From contig DATNDU010000184.1 of assembly GCA_035606915.1 (NCBI GenBank), positions 74,269-138,268 on the forward strand: a stretch of 64,000 nt of DNA. Reading direction: 5' to 3'. Position 1 is the stretch's first letter, and each line of letters opens with the position of its first letter. The notes beneath the pieces are model-generated. The model did no database searches and was not told the origin of the DNA. It saw only the letters and a program-made list of their open reading frames with translations. The stretch comes from Roseiarcus sp035606915. Lineage in GTDB: Bacteria > Pseudomonadota > Alphaproteobacteria > Rhizobiales > Beijerinckiaceae. A program made the translations under genes and the position numbers. Below are positions 44,167 through 53,811 of the stretch, one piece after another.

Positions 44167-45224
44167 GGATTTGCCCGCGGTTCGAGCCTGACCTGTTGGC
44201 CTTCGACGAGGCTGTGGACGCCGGCGGTGACGACCCGCATCGCCGGCGCCAGCCCGCCCGTCACCTCGACCGGATCGGCCCGCCGGTCGGCGAGGGTCAC
44301 GGCGCGCGTCGAGACCGTCAGCGCAGCGCGGTCGATGACCCAGACATAAGTCTTGCCGTCCCTGGTCAGGATAGCGGAGGCCGGCAGCCACAGCGCGTCG
44401 CGCGCCGTGCCCGCCGGCCAGGCGGTGATGGTCGAGCCGAGGCGGAAGGCGCTGGAGGGATGGTCGAGCGCGATCTTGACGCGCCGGGTGCGCGTCGCCG
44501 CGTCGGCCTGCGGGGCGATCTCGCGCACATGGCCGGCAGCGCGCACGCTGGGGTCGAGTTGGGCGGCGACCTCGAAGCCGTCGCCAAGGCGAACCACGGC
44601 CGCAGCGTTCTCGGGCGCATCGATCACCGCGTCGCGCAACGCCGGGTCGGCGAGGTCGACCACCATCTGTCCCGGCGACACGGTCTGGCCGACCTCGGCG
44701 CCGGTATTGGTGACGACGCCGGCGAAATCGGCCTTCAGCGCGGCGTAGCCCAATTCCTCGCGCGCTTTGGCGAGCGCGGCGCGGGCGTGCGACTGGCCGG
44801 CGAGCGCCGAGTCGCGCGCCTGGTAGGCGGCGTCGACCTGGGCTTGCGTGGCGACATTGGTCTTCAACAGCGCGCCCTGGCGATCGGCGACGCCGAGCGC
44901 GTTGACGGCCTGCGCGTCGGCGCTGGCGAGATCGGCCTCGGCCGAGCGCACCGCCAGTTGCAGCGCCAGCGGATCGACGGTCGCCAGCGTCTGCCCTTTC
45001 TCGACCAGGTCGCCGATGTTGACCGGCCGCGACGTCAGCCGGCCGAGCACGCGGAAGGCGAACGGCGTCTCCACCCGCGCCGCCACCACGCCGGCGAGCC
45101 GCAGCGGGTCGCTGGCGGTCTCGGCGACCACCGTCGACAGCACCGGGCGGATCTGCGGCGGCAGCGGCGCCGGTTTGTTGCAGGCCGCGAGCGCCAACGC
45201 GGCGGCGAAGACGAGGCGCTTCAC
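44163..45224 (-). CDS. RND efflux periplasmic adaptor (first, lipoprotein)
   Basis: A 353-residue membrane fusion protein. The N-terminus KRLVFAAALALAACNKP has a lipobox (LAAC), so it is probably anchored to the inner membrane. Hairpin and lipoyl elements: FAFRVLGRLTSRPVNIGDLVEKGQTLATVDPLALQLAVRSAEADL and GVVTNTGAEVGQTVSPGQMVVDL. The start is GTG 45224, overlapping the stop of the upstream adaptor (GTGA). It lies immediately before the permease. Confidence 0.92.
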   Translation of the reverse strand: MKRLVFAAALALAACNKPAPLPPQIRPVLSTVVAETASDPLRLAGVVAARVETPFAFRVLGRLTSRPVNIGDLVEKGQTLATVDPLALQLAVRSAEADLASADAQAVNALGVADRQGALLKTNVATQAQVDAAYQARDSALAGQSHARAALAKAREELGYAALKADFAGVVTNTGAEVGQTVSPGQMVVDLADPALRDAVIDAPENAAAVVRLGDGFEVAAQLDPSVRAAGHVREIAPQADAATRTRRVKIALDHPSSAFRLGSTITAWPAGTARDALWLPASAILTRDGKTYVWVIDRAALTVSTRAVTLADRRADPVEVTGGLAPAMRVVTAGVHSLVEGQQVRLEPRANP

Positions 45225-46294
45225 GGCGCGGCTCGCTGCGGCGCGACGATCTCGCCGGGATAGAGAAACTTACCCCCCGCCGTGACCACCGTCTCGCCGC
45301 CGGAAAGCCCGCCGTCGAGAATCAGCGTCTCGTTGCCGAAGCCCTCCACTGTGACCGGCTTCAGCGACACCGCGCGGCTGGCGGGATCGACGGTCCAGAC
45401 GGCGAACTTGCCGGCGTCGGAGGCGGCGGCCGACCACGGCAACTCGACCACCTTGCTCGGCGCGAAGCCGGCCTCGCCGACGACGGCGGCGCCCAGCGGC
45501 ATCTTGTCGGCGCCGTCGACGACGGCGACCTTCACCATCACCGTGCCCGAGCGGGCGTTGACGGTCGGCGAGATCTCGCGCACCCGGCCGTGCGCGGTCA
45601 CGCTGCGATTGGCGACCAGCGTCAGCTTGACGCCGCCGCCGGCCGGCCGCGCGAAGAAGATCGATTCGAAGACGTTGAACACCGCGTCGCGCGGGCCGTC
45701 CTCGGCGACGGTGAAGGCGGTCTGGGCGGCTTGCGCGTATTGGCCGACCTCGATCTGCCGGGCGGTGACGACGCCGGCCTTTTCGGCCTTCAGCACGGTA
45801 TGGGTCAGCGCATCCGCCGCGGTCGCCGCCTGCGCCTTGGCTCCGTCGAGCGCGCTTTGCGCGGTGCGCAGGTTCTTCTGGGCGGCGTCGAAGCTGGAGC
45901 GCGTCGTGAAGCCGGAGCTAAGCAATTGCTTCTGCCGGTCAAAGGCCGCCTGGTTTTGTTTCAGCACCGCCTCGGCCGAGGCCACGGCGGCGTTGGCGGC
46001 GTCGAGATCGGCCTTGGCGGCGGCCGGATCGAGACGCGCCAGCGTCTCGCCGGCTTTGACATGCGCGCCGACATCGACGTTGCGCTCGATGACGCGGCCG
46101 CTGATGCGGAAGGAGAGGTCGGAACTGACGCGCGCGGCGATCGCGCCAGTCAGCGACAGCGTCGGCGCGTATTGCGACACTTTCGCCGTCATCACCTGCA
46201 CCGGCAACGGCGGCCGCTTGGATACGCTTGGCGGATTGCAGGCGGCGAGCGGCGTCGCGGCGAGCATCGCCAGGAACCTCGTGCCCGACCGCAT
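45221..46294 (-). CDS. RND efflux periplasmic adaptor (second, lipoprotein)
   Basis: A 357-residue adaptor, first gene of the efflux operon. The N-terminus RSGTRFLAMLAATPLAACNPP contains a lipobox. The domain pattern matches the other adaptor: LSFRISGRVIERNVDVGAHVKAGETLARLDPA, a long coiled coil, then AGVVTARQIEVGQYAQAAQTAFTVA. The two adaptors share only moderate similarity. I chose ATG 46294; in-frame upstream sequence belongs to another frame of mtnA. Two adaptors for one pump suggests a heteromeric adaptor ring. Confidence 0.91.
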   Translation of the reverse strand: MRSGTRFLAMLAATPLAACNPPSVSKRPPLPVQVMTAKVSQYAPTLSLTGAIAARVSSDLSFRISGRVIERNVDVGAHVKAGETLARLDPAAAKADLDAANAAVASAEAVLKQNQAAFDRQKQLLSSGFTTRSSFDAAQKNLRTAQSALDGAKAQAATAADALTHTVLKAEKAGVVTARQIEVGQYAQAAQTAFTVAEDGPRDAVFNVFESIFFARPAGGGVKLTLVANRSVTAHGRVREISPTVNARSGTVMVKVAVVDGADKMPLGAAVVGEAGFAPSKVVELPWSAAASDAGKFAVWTVDPASRAVSLKPVTVEGFGNETLILDGGLSGGETVVTAGGKFLYPGEIVAPQRAAP

Positions 46295-46365
46295 CGCGCC
46301 CCCGTTCACGTCCGACGGGCGTGAGATAGAGGGCAGCGCGAGCGCGCCGTCAAGCTGTGGGGCGC

Positions 46366-47445
46366 TCAGCCGTGCCCGTAGAGCGCCGCCAACGCCGCCT
46401 TGCTCGCCGCCGCGACGCCGCGCTCGGTGATGATGCCGCTGACGAGTTCGGCCGGGGTGACGTCGAAGGCGGGATTGGCGGCGCGCGTCCCCGGCGGCGC
46501 AAGCTCGACTTCGGCGACGCGGCCGTCGGCGAGCCGGCCCCAGATATGCGTCACTTCGCGCCCGTTGCGCTCCTCGATTTCGATCTTGCGGCCGTCCTCG
46601 ATCGTCCAGTCGATGGTCGTGCCGGGTGCGGCGACGTAGAACGGCACGCCGTTGGCGCGCGCCGCGAGGGCCTTCAGGTAGGTGCCGATCTTGTTGGCGG
46701 CGTCGCCGCGCGCCGTCACCCGGTCGGCGCCGACGATGCAAAGGTCGACCTCGCCATGCTGCATGAGATGGCCGCCGGCGTTGTCGACGATAAGCGTGAA
46801 CGGCACGCCATGCTGGCCGAGTTCGAAGGCGGTGAGCGAGGCGCCCTGGTTGCGCGGCCGCGTCTCGTCGACGTAGACGTGGACCGGCACGCCGCGCTCG
46901 TGGGCGAGATAGATCGGCGCGGTCGCTGTGCCCCAATCGACGCAGGCGAGCCAGCCGGCGTTGCAATGGGTCAGCACATTGACCCGCCGCCCCGACGCTT
47001 TATGCGCCGCCTCGATCAGTTTGAAGCCGGCTTCGCCGATGGCGCGGTTGAGCTTGACGTCCTCCTCGCAGATTTCATCGGCGCGCCGGAACGCCGCCTC
47101 GCCGCGCGCCGCCGCCGGCAGCGGCGCAACGACGGCGCGGACATCGTCGAGCGCGTGCTTGAGGTTGACGGCGGTCGGGCGGCTGGCGTTGAGCGCCCGA
47201 TAGGCCTCAGCCAGGCTCGCATCGTCGCCCGCCTTGGTCAGCGCGATGGCGAGCCCGTAGGCCGCGGTGGCGCCGATCAGCGGCGCGCCGCGCACCACCA
47301 TGGTCTTGATCGCCGCGACGGCGCTTTCGAGCGAATCCAGGCGCCGGAACGCCAGTTCGTGCGGCAGCCGGGTCTGGTCGATAGCCTCGACGGCGGCCGG
47401 GCCGGCGCGCCAGATCGTGCGATAGGCTTTGCCGTCGATTCTCAT
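46366..47445 (-). CDS. mtnA: S-methyl-5-thioribose-1-phosphate isomerase
   Basis: Isomerase of the methionine salvage pathway converting methylthioribose-1-phosphate to methylthioribulose-1-phosphate. The 359 residues contain MVVRGAPLIGATAAYGLAIA, the catalytic Cys in VLTHCNAGWLA and the catalytic Asp in CIVGADRVTARGDAANKIGTY, plus APGTTIDWTI near the C-terminus. Fold relatives are eIF2B subunits, but the active-site residues are all present. Other mtn genes are not in the window. It has no clear link to the efflux operon downstream beyond being on the same strand. Confidence 0.94.
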   Translation of the reverse strand: MRIDGKAYRTIWRAGPAAVEAIDQTRLPHELAFRRLDSLESAVAAIKTMVVRGAPLIGATAAYGLAIALTKAGDDASLAEAYRALNASRPTAVNLKHALDDVRAVVAPLPAAARGEAAFRRADEICEEDVKLNRAIGEAGFKLIEAAHKASGRRVNVLTHCNAGWLACVDWGTATAPIYLAHERGVPVHVYVDETRPRNQGASLTAFELGQHGVPFTLIVDNAGGHLMQHGEVDLCIVGADRVTARGDAANKIGTYLKALAARANGVPFYVAAPGTTIDWTIEDGRKIEIEERNGREVTHIWGRLADGRVAEVELAPPGTRAANPAFDVTPAELVSGIITERGVAAASKAALAALYGHG

Positions 47446-47582
47446 GCCGTCTCCCGCAGCGTCCTGCTTCTCGGCCCCGCTTTAGGCAATTTCGTCGTCA
47501 GTCACAATAATGGTACGAGCGTTAAACTCGGAACGTATTAAGTCCTGCTACGCTTCGAGCGGACGGAAAAGGGGGATTCGGC

Positions 47583-50066
47583 ATGGATTTGGTCACGTCT
47601 GCGCAGGAGGCCGCCGCGGTCGAGGACGTGCGCGCCTACTCCGCCGAGGAGCTGAAGGCCGCAGTGCTCGCCAAGCTCAAATTCATGGTCGGCAAGGACC
47701 CGGTGACGGCGAGCCGGCGCGACTGGTTCCTCTCCGTCGCCGGCGCCACCCGCGACATCATCGTCGAATGCTGGATTCCCGCCACCCATCGCACCTACCA
47801 GCAGCGCCGCAAGCGCGTCTATTACCTCAGCCTCGAATTTCTCATCGGCCGCCTGTTGTACGACGCGATGACCAATCTCGGCATCGTCGAGCCGATGACG
47901 ACGGCGATGGCGCAACTCGGCGTCGACCTCAATTCGCTGCGGCGCATCGAATCGGATGCGGCGCTCGGCAATGGCGGCCTTGGGCGGCTGGCGGCCTGCT
48001 TCATGGATTCGATGGCGACGCTGTCGATCGCCGCCCACGGCTACGGCATCCGCTACGACAACGGCCTGTTCAAGCAGATCATCCGCAACGGCTGGCAGCA
48101 GGAGGCGCCGGAGGATTGGCTCAGCCACGGCGACCCCTGGGAGTTCGAGCGCCCCGAGGTCAATTACGCCATCGGTTTCGGCGGCTGGGTCGAGGCGGTG
48201 CAAGGCGACAACGGCGAGTCGCACCATGTCTGGCGCCCCGGCGAGCGCGTCGAGGCGATCGCCTTCGACACCGCGATCGTCGGCTGGCGCGGCCGCCACG
48301 TCAACACGCTGCGGCTATGGTCGGCGCGCGCTCCCGACCCGCTGAAGCTCGATGCCTTCAACGCCGGCGACTACCTCGGCGCGCAGTCGGACACGGTGCG
48401 CGCCGAGGCGATCTCGAAGGTGCTCTACCCCTCCGATGCAACGCCCGCCGGCCAGGAATTGCGCCTGCGGCAGGAATATTTCTTCGCCTCGGCTTCGCTG
48501 CTCGACCTCGTGCGCCGCCACGTCAAGGTGTTCAAGGACGTGCGCTCGCTGGCCGAGCATGTCGCGGTGCAGCTCAACGACACCCATCCCTCGATCGGCG
48601 TCGCCGAGCTGATGCGCATCCTGCTCGACCTCAACGGCCTGCCCTGGGACGAAGCGTGGAAGATCGCCAGCGCGGTGTTCTCCTACACCAACCACACGCT
48701 GCTGCCGGAAGCGCTCGAAAGCTGGCCGGTCGGCCTGATGGAGCGGCTGCTGCCGCGCCACATGCAGATCATCTATCTCATCAACGCCATGCATCTGGAG
48801 GCGGCGCGCAAGCAGGGCATGACCGACCCCGGCTTCATGGCCGCGATCTCGCTCATCGACGAGCACAGCGGCCGGCGCGTGCGCATGGGGGCGCTGGCCT
48901 TCGTCGGCTCGCACAAGATCAACGGCGTCTCGGGGCTGCACACCGAGCTGATGAAGCAGACGGTGTTCCGCGACCTCAACCTCGTCTACCCCGGCCGCAT
49001 CGTCAACAAGACCAACGGCATCACCTTCCGCCGCTGGTTGCTGGAGTGCAACCCGAGACTGTCGGCGATCATCCGCGCCGCCGTCGGCGACAAGGGCCTG
49101 CACGACGCCGAGACGCTGCGCGGGCTCGCCCGCTACGCCGACGATTCCTCGATGCAGGAGCAGATCGCGCTGGCGCGGCGCGCCAACAAGGTGGCGCTGG
49201 GCCAGCTCGCCGCCGAGACGCTCAACCAGCGCCTCGACCCGGACGCCATGTTCGACGTGCAGATCAAGCGTATCCACGAATACAAGCGCCAATTGCTCAA
49301 CGTCCTGGAGACGATCGCCCGCTACAACGAGATCCGCGCCAATCCAACCATCGACTTCGCGCCGCGGGTGAAAATCTTCGCCGGCAAGGCGGCGGCGAGC
49401 TACACCCAGGCCAAGCTCATCATCAAGCTCGCCATCGACGTCGCTCGCGCCGTCAACAGCGACCCGACGGTGCGCGGCCTGCTCAAGGTGGTGTTTCTGC
49501 CGAACTACAACGTCAGCCTGGCCGAGACGATCATCCCCGCCGTCGACCTCTCCGAGCAGATTTCGACCGCCGGCATGGAGGCGTCGGGAACCGGCAATAT
49601 GAAAATGGCGTTGAACGGAGCGCTGACCGTCGGCACACTCGACGGCGCCAATGTCGAGTTGAAGGATCTGGTGGGCGACGACAACATCTTCATCTTCGGC
49701 CTGACCGCCCACGAGGTCGAGGCGACGCGCGCCAACGGCATCGATTCGACGGCCTATATCGAGGCCTCGCCGGTGCTGCGCGACGTGCTCGATTCGATCG
49801 GCTCCGGGGTGTTCTCGGCCGACGACCGCGGCCGCTACCACGGCCTCGTCGAGACGCTGCGCCATCACGATTATTTCATGGTGTGCGCCGACTTCGACGC
49901 CTACTGGGCGACGCAACAAAAGATCGACGTGGCTTGGCGGGACCGCAAAGCTTGGCTACGATCGAGCATATTGAACACGGCCAATACCGGGTGGTTCTCG
50001 TCGGATCGCACGATCAGCGAATACGCCGACGACATCTGGAAGGTGTCGTATGAGCGCATGGCCTAG
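47583..50066 (+). CDS. glgP: Glycogen/starch/alpha-glucan phosphorylase
   Basis: PLP-dependent phosphorylase releasing glucose-1-phosphate from glycogen, 827 residues, full length. Motifs: YYLSLEFLIGRLLYDAM, GNGGLGRLAACFMDSMATL, the PLP lysine in EASGTGNMKMALNGALTVGTLDGANVE near the C-terminus, and DVQIKRIHEYKRQLLN. An AGGGGGA-type ribosome-binding site precedes ATG 47583. It starts a five-gene glycogen operon; glgB begins 12 bases after its stop. Confidence 0.97.
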   Translation: MDLVTSAQEAAAVEDVRAYSAEELKAAVLAKLKFMVGKDPVTASRRDWFLSVAGATRDIIVECWIPATHRTYQQRRKRVYYLSLEFLIGRLLYDAMTNLGIVEPMTTAMAQLGVDLNSLRRIESDAALGNGGLGRLAACFMDSMATLSIAAHGYGIRYDNGLFKQIIRNGWQQEAPEDWLSHGDPWEFERPEVNYAIGFGGWVEAVQGDNGESHHVWRPGERVEAIAFDTAIVGWRGRHVNTLRLWSARAPDPLKLDAFNAGDYLGAQSDTVRAEAISKVLYPSDATPAGQELRLRQEYFFASASLLDLVRRHVKVFKDVRSLAEHVAVQLNDTHPSIGVAELMRILLDLNGLPWDEAWKIASAVFSYTNHTLLPEALESWPVGLMERLLPRHMQIIYLINAMHLEAARKQGMTDPGFMAAISLIDEHSGRRVRMGALAFVGSHKINGVSGLHTELMKQTVFRDLNLVYPGRIVNKTNGITFRRWLLECNPRLSAIIRAAVGDKGLHDAETLRGLARYADDSSMQEQIALARRANKVALGQLAAETLNQRLDPDAMFDVQIKRIHEYKRQLLNVLETIARYNEIRANPTIDFAPRVKIFAGKAAASYTQAKLIIKLAIDVARAVNSDPTVRGLLKVVFLPNYNVSLAETIIPAVDLSEQISTAGMEASGTGNMKMALNGALTVGTLDGANVELKDLVGDDNIFIFGLTAHEVEATRANGIDSTAYIEASPVLRDVLDSIGSGVFSADDRGRYHGLVETLRHHDYFMVCADFDAYWATQQKIDVAWRDRKAWLRSSILNTANTGWFSSDRTISEYADDIWKVSYERMA

Positions 50067-50078
50067 GGGAGCACCGCA

Positions 50079-52280
50079 TTGAGCGAAACTTGGCGCGCAG
50101 ACGAATCCGACATCGACGCCCTCGCGGCGGCGCGCCACCCGGACCCGTTCTCGTTCATGGGTCCGCACCTCACCCCGCAGGGCTGGGCGATCCGCGCCTT
50201 CGCCCCCGACGCGATTTCGGTGCGCGCCCTGACGCGCGAAGACGCGCCGCTCGTCGAACTGGAACGTCGCAAGGACGATTTCTTCGAGGCGCTGCTGCCG
50301 AAAGGCGCTGAGCGCCCAACCTACCGGCTGGAGGTGACGCGCACCGGCGGCGTCTCGACCTACGAGGACGCTTATGCCTTCGGCACGGCGCTCGGGCCGC
50401 TCGACGATCACTTGTTGATCGAGGGCACCCACCGCGAGATTTACAAGCGCCTCGGCGCGCAGATCACCCACCACGAAGGCGCCGGCGGCGTGCTGTTCGC
50501 CCTTTGGGCGCCGAACGCGCGCCGCGTCTCCGTCGTCGGCGACTTCAATGGCTGGGACGGCCGGCGCTGCCAGATGCGCAAGCGCATCGACAGCGGCCTG
50601 TGGGAGATCTTCATCCCGCATCTGGGCGCCGGAACGGTCTATAAGTACGAGATCATCTCGGCGAGCGGCGAGTTGCAGCCGCTGAAGGCCGACCCGTTCG
50701 GCTTCGAGGCGGAATTGCGGCCCTCGACCGCCTCGGTTGTCGCCTACACCTCCGACTTCGAGTGGACCGACGCCGCCTATATGGCGGCGCGCGGACAGGG
50801 CGAGTTGCGGCGCAAGCCGATGTCGACCTACGAATGCCACCTCGGCTCCTGGCGGCGCGGCGAGGGTGGGCGCTGGCTGACCTATGACGAACTGGCGCAA
50901 ACGCTGATCCCCTATGTCGCCGAACTCGGCTACACGCATATCGAGTTCATGCCGGTGACCGAGCATCCGCTCGACATCTCCTGGGGCTACCAGCCGATCG
51001 GTCTGTTCGCGCCGACCCGGCGCTTCGGCGCGCCGGAGGGCTTCGCCCGGCTCGTCGACAAAGCCCATGCGGCGGGAATCGGCGTCATCCTCGATTGGGT
51101 GCCGGCGCATTTTCCCACCGATGCGCATGGCCTGGCCTGGTTCGACGGCGCGCCGCTCTACGAACATAAGGACCCGCGCCGCGGCTTCCATCCCGACTGG
51201 AATACCGCCATCTACGATTTCGGCCGCCGCGAGGTCGCCAATTTCCTGCACGCCAGCGCGCTCTACTGGCTCGATCGCTACCATGTCGATGGCCTGCGCG
51301 TCGACGCCGTCGCCTCGATGCTCTACCTCGATTATTCCCGCAAACCCGGGGAATGGACGCCCAACGCCGACGGCGGCAACGAGAATTACGACGCCATCAG
51401 CTTTATCAAGCGCGCCAACGAGGCGGTCTATGGGCTGTTTCCCGGCGCGTTCGTGATCGCCGAGGAATCGACCGCCTTTCCCGGCGTCACCATGCCCACC
51501 AGCGCCAACGGGCTCGGCTTCGGTTTCAAATGGAACATGGGCTGGATGCACGACACTCTGGAGTACATGTCCAAAGACCCCGTGTATCGGCGCTGGGCGC
51601 ACGATCAGATGACGTTCAGCATGGTCTATTCGTTCAGCGAGAATTTCGTGCTGGCGCTTTCCCATGACGAGGTCGTCTACGGAAAGCGCTCGATCGTGTC
51701 GAAGATGCCGGGCGACGAGTGGCAGCGCTTCGCCAATGCGCGCGCCTATTATGGCTTCATGTGGGGCCATCCCGGCAAGAAGCTGTTGTTCATGGGCCAG
51801 GAGTTCGGCCAAACCTCGGAATGGGATTGCAACGCCGACCTGCCGTGGTGGCTGCTCGACCACCCGCCGCACCAGGGCCTGAAGCGCCTGATCGGCGACC
51901 TCAACGCCCTCTACCGCTCGCGCCCGGCCTTGCACGCGCGCGATTGCGAGCCGGAAGGGTTCCGCTGGGTCGTCGTCAACGATTCCGACCAATCGGTGAT
52001 CGCGTTCCTGCGCTTCGGGGCGGCGGGCGACGCGCCGGTGGCGGTGATCTCCAACTTCACGCCAGTGGTGCGCCGCAACTATCGCATCGGCCTGCCGAAC
52101 GCCGGGCGCTGGGCCGAGGCGTTGAACACCGACGCGCGGGAATATTGGGGTTCGGGAGTTGGCAATCTCGGCGGCGTCCTCGCCGAGGCGCAGCCCTCGC
52201 ATGGCCTGCCAGCCTCCGCCGCCCTCACCCTGCCGCCGCTGGCGACGGTGTTCCTGGAATGGCGGCCGTCGGAACCCTGA
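50079..52280 (+). CDS. glgB: 1,4-alpha-glucan branching enzyme
   Basis: GH13 branching enzyme of 733 residues. It has an N-terminal carbohydrate-binding pair (DPFSFMGPH; VSVVGDFNGWDGR) and a catalytic barrel with nucleophile Asp in VDGLRVDAVASMLY, acid/base Glu in FVIAEESTAFP and transition-state Asp in LALSHDEVVYGK, then a C-terminal beta domain. The start is TTG 50079 with AGGGGAG seven bases upstream; this gives the expected N-terminus SETWRADESDIDALAAARHPDP. It makes alpha-1,6 branches in the same polymer that GlgA elongates. Confidence 0.97.
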   Translation: MSETWRADESDIDALAAARHPDPFSFMGPHLTPQGWAIRAFAPDAISVRALTREDAPLVELERRKDDFFEALLPKGAERPTYRLEVTRTGGVSTYEDAYAFGTALGPLDDHLLIEGTHREIYKRLGAQITHHEGAGGVLFALWAPNARRVSVVGDFNGWDGRRCQMRKRIDSGLWEIFIPHLGAGTVYKYEIISASGELQPLKADPFGFEAELRPSTASVVAYTSDFEWTDAAYMAARGQGELRRKPMSTYECHLGSWRRGEGGRWLTYDELAQTLIPYVAELGYTHIEFMPVTEHPLDISWGYQPIGLFAPTRRFGAPEGFARLVDKAHAAGIGVILDWVPAHFPTDAHGLAWFDGAPLYEHKDPRRGFHPDWNTAIYDFGRREVANFLHASALYWLDRYHVDGLRVDAVASMLYLDYSRKPGEWTPNADGGNENYDAISFIKRANEAVYGLFPGAFVIAEESTAFPGVTMPTSANGLGFGFKWNMGWMHDTLEYMSKDPVYRRWAHDQMTFSMVYSFSENFVLALSHDEVVYGKRSIVSKMPGDEWQRFANARAYYGFMWGHPGKKLLFMGQEFGQTSEWDCNADLPWWLLDHPPHQGLKRLIGDLNALYRSRPALHARDCEPEGFRWVVVNDSDQSVIAFLRFGAAGDAPVAVISNFTPVVRRNYRIGLPNAGRWAEALNTDAREYWGSGVGNLGGVLAEAQPSHGLPASAALTLPPLATVFLEWRPSEP

Positions 52281-52368
52281 GCGCGCTCGGCGCGCCGCAG
52301 AATCCATTTTGATTTCGTCATGGAGCCGGCGCAATAAGGAAGCCGGGGAGCGTTGGGAGGTAGCGAGT

Positions 52369-53640
52369 ATGGTTGAAACGAAGCAAGCGACGCCAGCAGC
52401 CCCGTTCGCGCGTCACGCCATGGCCTATGTGCTGGCCGGCGGACGCGGCAGCCGTCTCATGGAACTCACCGACTGGCGCGCCAAGCCGGCCGTCTATTTC
52501 GGCGGCAAGTCGCGCATCATCGATTTCGCGCTTTCGAACGCGCTCAATTCCGGCATCCGCCGCATCGCGGTGGCGACCCAGTACAAGGCGCACAGCCTCA
52601 TCCGCCACATGCAGCGCGGCTGGAACTTCTTCCGCCCCGAGCGCAACGAGAGCTTCGACGTGCTGCCGGCCTCGCAGCGCGTCTCGGAAACCATGTGGTA
52701 TCTCGGCACCGCCGACGCCGTCTATCAGAACATCGACATCATCGAGAGCTATCATCCGCAATACATGGTCATCCTGGCCGGCGACCACGTGTATAAGATG
52801 GACTACGAGAAGATGCTGCAACAGCATGTCGAGTCCGGCGCGGACGTGACGGTCGGTTGCCTGGAGGCGCCGATCGCCGAGGCGTCGGCGTTCGGCGTCA
52901 TGCACGTCGACGAGAACGACCGCATCATCGCCTTCCTGGAGAAGCCGAAGAACCCGCCGCCGATGCCGGGGCGCACCGACGTCTCGCTGTGCAGCATGGG
53001 CATCTATGTGTTCGACACCAAGTTCCTTATCGAGGAACTGCGGCGCGACGCCGCCGACCCCAATTCCGCCCACGATTTCGGCAAGGATCTGGTCCCCTAT
53101 CTGGTCGCCAACGGCAAAGCGGTGGCGCATCATTTCGGGCGCTCCTGCGTGCGCTCGCACGAGGAGAACAATACCTACTGGCGCGATGTCGGCACCGTCG
53201 ACGCCTATTGGCAGGCCAATATCGATCTCACCGAGATCGTGCCCGAGCTTGACCTCTACGATCGCCAATGGCCGATCTGGACCTTCGCCGAGATCACCCC
53301 GCCCGGCAAGTTCGTGCATGACGTCGACGGGCGGCGCGGCTATGCGGTGTCGTCGCTGATCTCCGGCAATTGCATCGTCTCCGGCTCCGCGATCTCGCGC
53401 TCGCTGCTGTTCACCGGTTGCCGCGTCCACTCCTATTCGAACGTCCACGAGGCGGTCATCATGCCCTATGTGCGCATCGGCCAGAATTGCCGGCTCAGCA
53501 AAGTAATCATCGATTCCGGCGTCAAGATACCCGATGGCCTCGTCGTCGGCGAGGACCCGGAGTTGGACGCGCGGCGCTTCCGCCGCACCGATGCCGGCGT
53601 CGTGCTGATTACCCAGCCGATGATCGACAAGCTCGCCTAG
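52369..53640 (+). CDS. glgC: Glucose-1-phosphate adenylyltransferase
   Basis: ADP-glucose pyrophosphorylase of 423 residues, the committed step of glycogen synthesis. The nucleotide motif MAYVLAGGRGSRLMELTD, substrate loop WRAKPAVYFGGKSRIIDFALSN, GTADAVYQN and the C-terminal left-handed beta-helix (ISGNCIVSGSAISRSLLFTGCRVHS) are clear. I take ATG 52369 because GGGAGG lies eight bases upstream and the N-terminus then matches the family; an in-frame ATG at 52159 falls inside glgB. Activity is expected to be allosterically controlled by glycolytic intermediates, as in the family. Confidence 0.97.
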   Translation: MVETKQATPAAPFARHAMAYVLAGGRGSRLMELTDWRAKPAVYFGGKSRIIDFALSNALNSGIRRIAVATQYKAHSLIRHMQRGWNFFRPERNESFDVLPASQRVSETMWYLGTADAVYQNIDIIESYHPQYMVILAGDHVYKMDYEKMLQQHVESGADVTVGCLEAPIAEASAFGVMHVDENDRIIAFLEKPKNPPPMPGRTDVSLCSMGIYVFDTKFLIEELRRDAADPNSAHDFGKDLVPYLVANGKAVAHHFGRSCVRSHEENNTYWRDVGTVDAYWQANIDLTEIVPELDLYDRQWPIWTFAEITPPGKFVHDVDGRRGYAVSSLISGNCIVSGSAISRSLLFTGCRVHSYSNVHEAVIMPYVRIGQNCRLSKVIIDSGVKIPDGLVVGEDPELDARRFRRTDAGVVLITQPMIDKLA

Positions 53641-53667
53641 AGCGGCTACCGATCAGGTCTAGCCATC

Positions 53668-53771
53668 GTCATTGCGAGCGAAGCGAAGCAATCCATGCCT
53701 CCACCGGGCCGAATTCTCCCAATAGCCTGCGATCTCCGCAAGATGGATTGCTTCGCTTCGCTCGCAATGAC
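53668..53771. repeat. 29-bp perfect inverted repeat between glgC and glgA
   Basis: The arm 53668-53696 (gtcattgcgagcgaagcgaa...) is the exact reverse complement of 53743-53771, with a 46-base loop between them. Each arm contains the short internal repeat gcgaagcgaagc. Sequences of the form cattgcgagcgaagcgaagcaatcc are a widespread type of dispersed intergenic palindrome in Proteobacteria. In RNA it would form a very stable stem that could attenuate or protect the glg transcript. It fills most of the 171-base glgC-glgA gap. Confidence 0.92.
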
Positions 53772-53811
53772 GGCGCGCCCAACTCAATCTGTTTTGGGCT
53801 TGTTGTAGCTC

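Noticed and set aside
47510..50053. 847-codon plus-strand frame overlapping glgP in another frame
   Set aside because: Frame-shifted reading of glgP; no recognisable domain and an Arg-rich composition.
49956..52334. 792-codon minus-strand frame opposite glgB
   Set aside because: Shadow frame; GlgB catalytic residues are intact on the plus strand.
53668..53771. Rho-independent terminator after glgC
   Set aside because: Stem is much longer than a terminator, has a 46-base loop and no U-run; operon context and the repeat-family look favour a dispersed palindrome.
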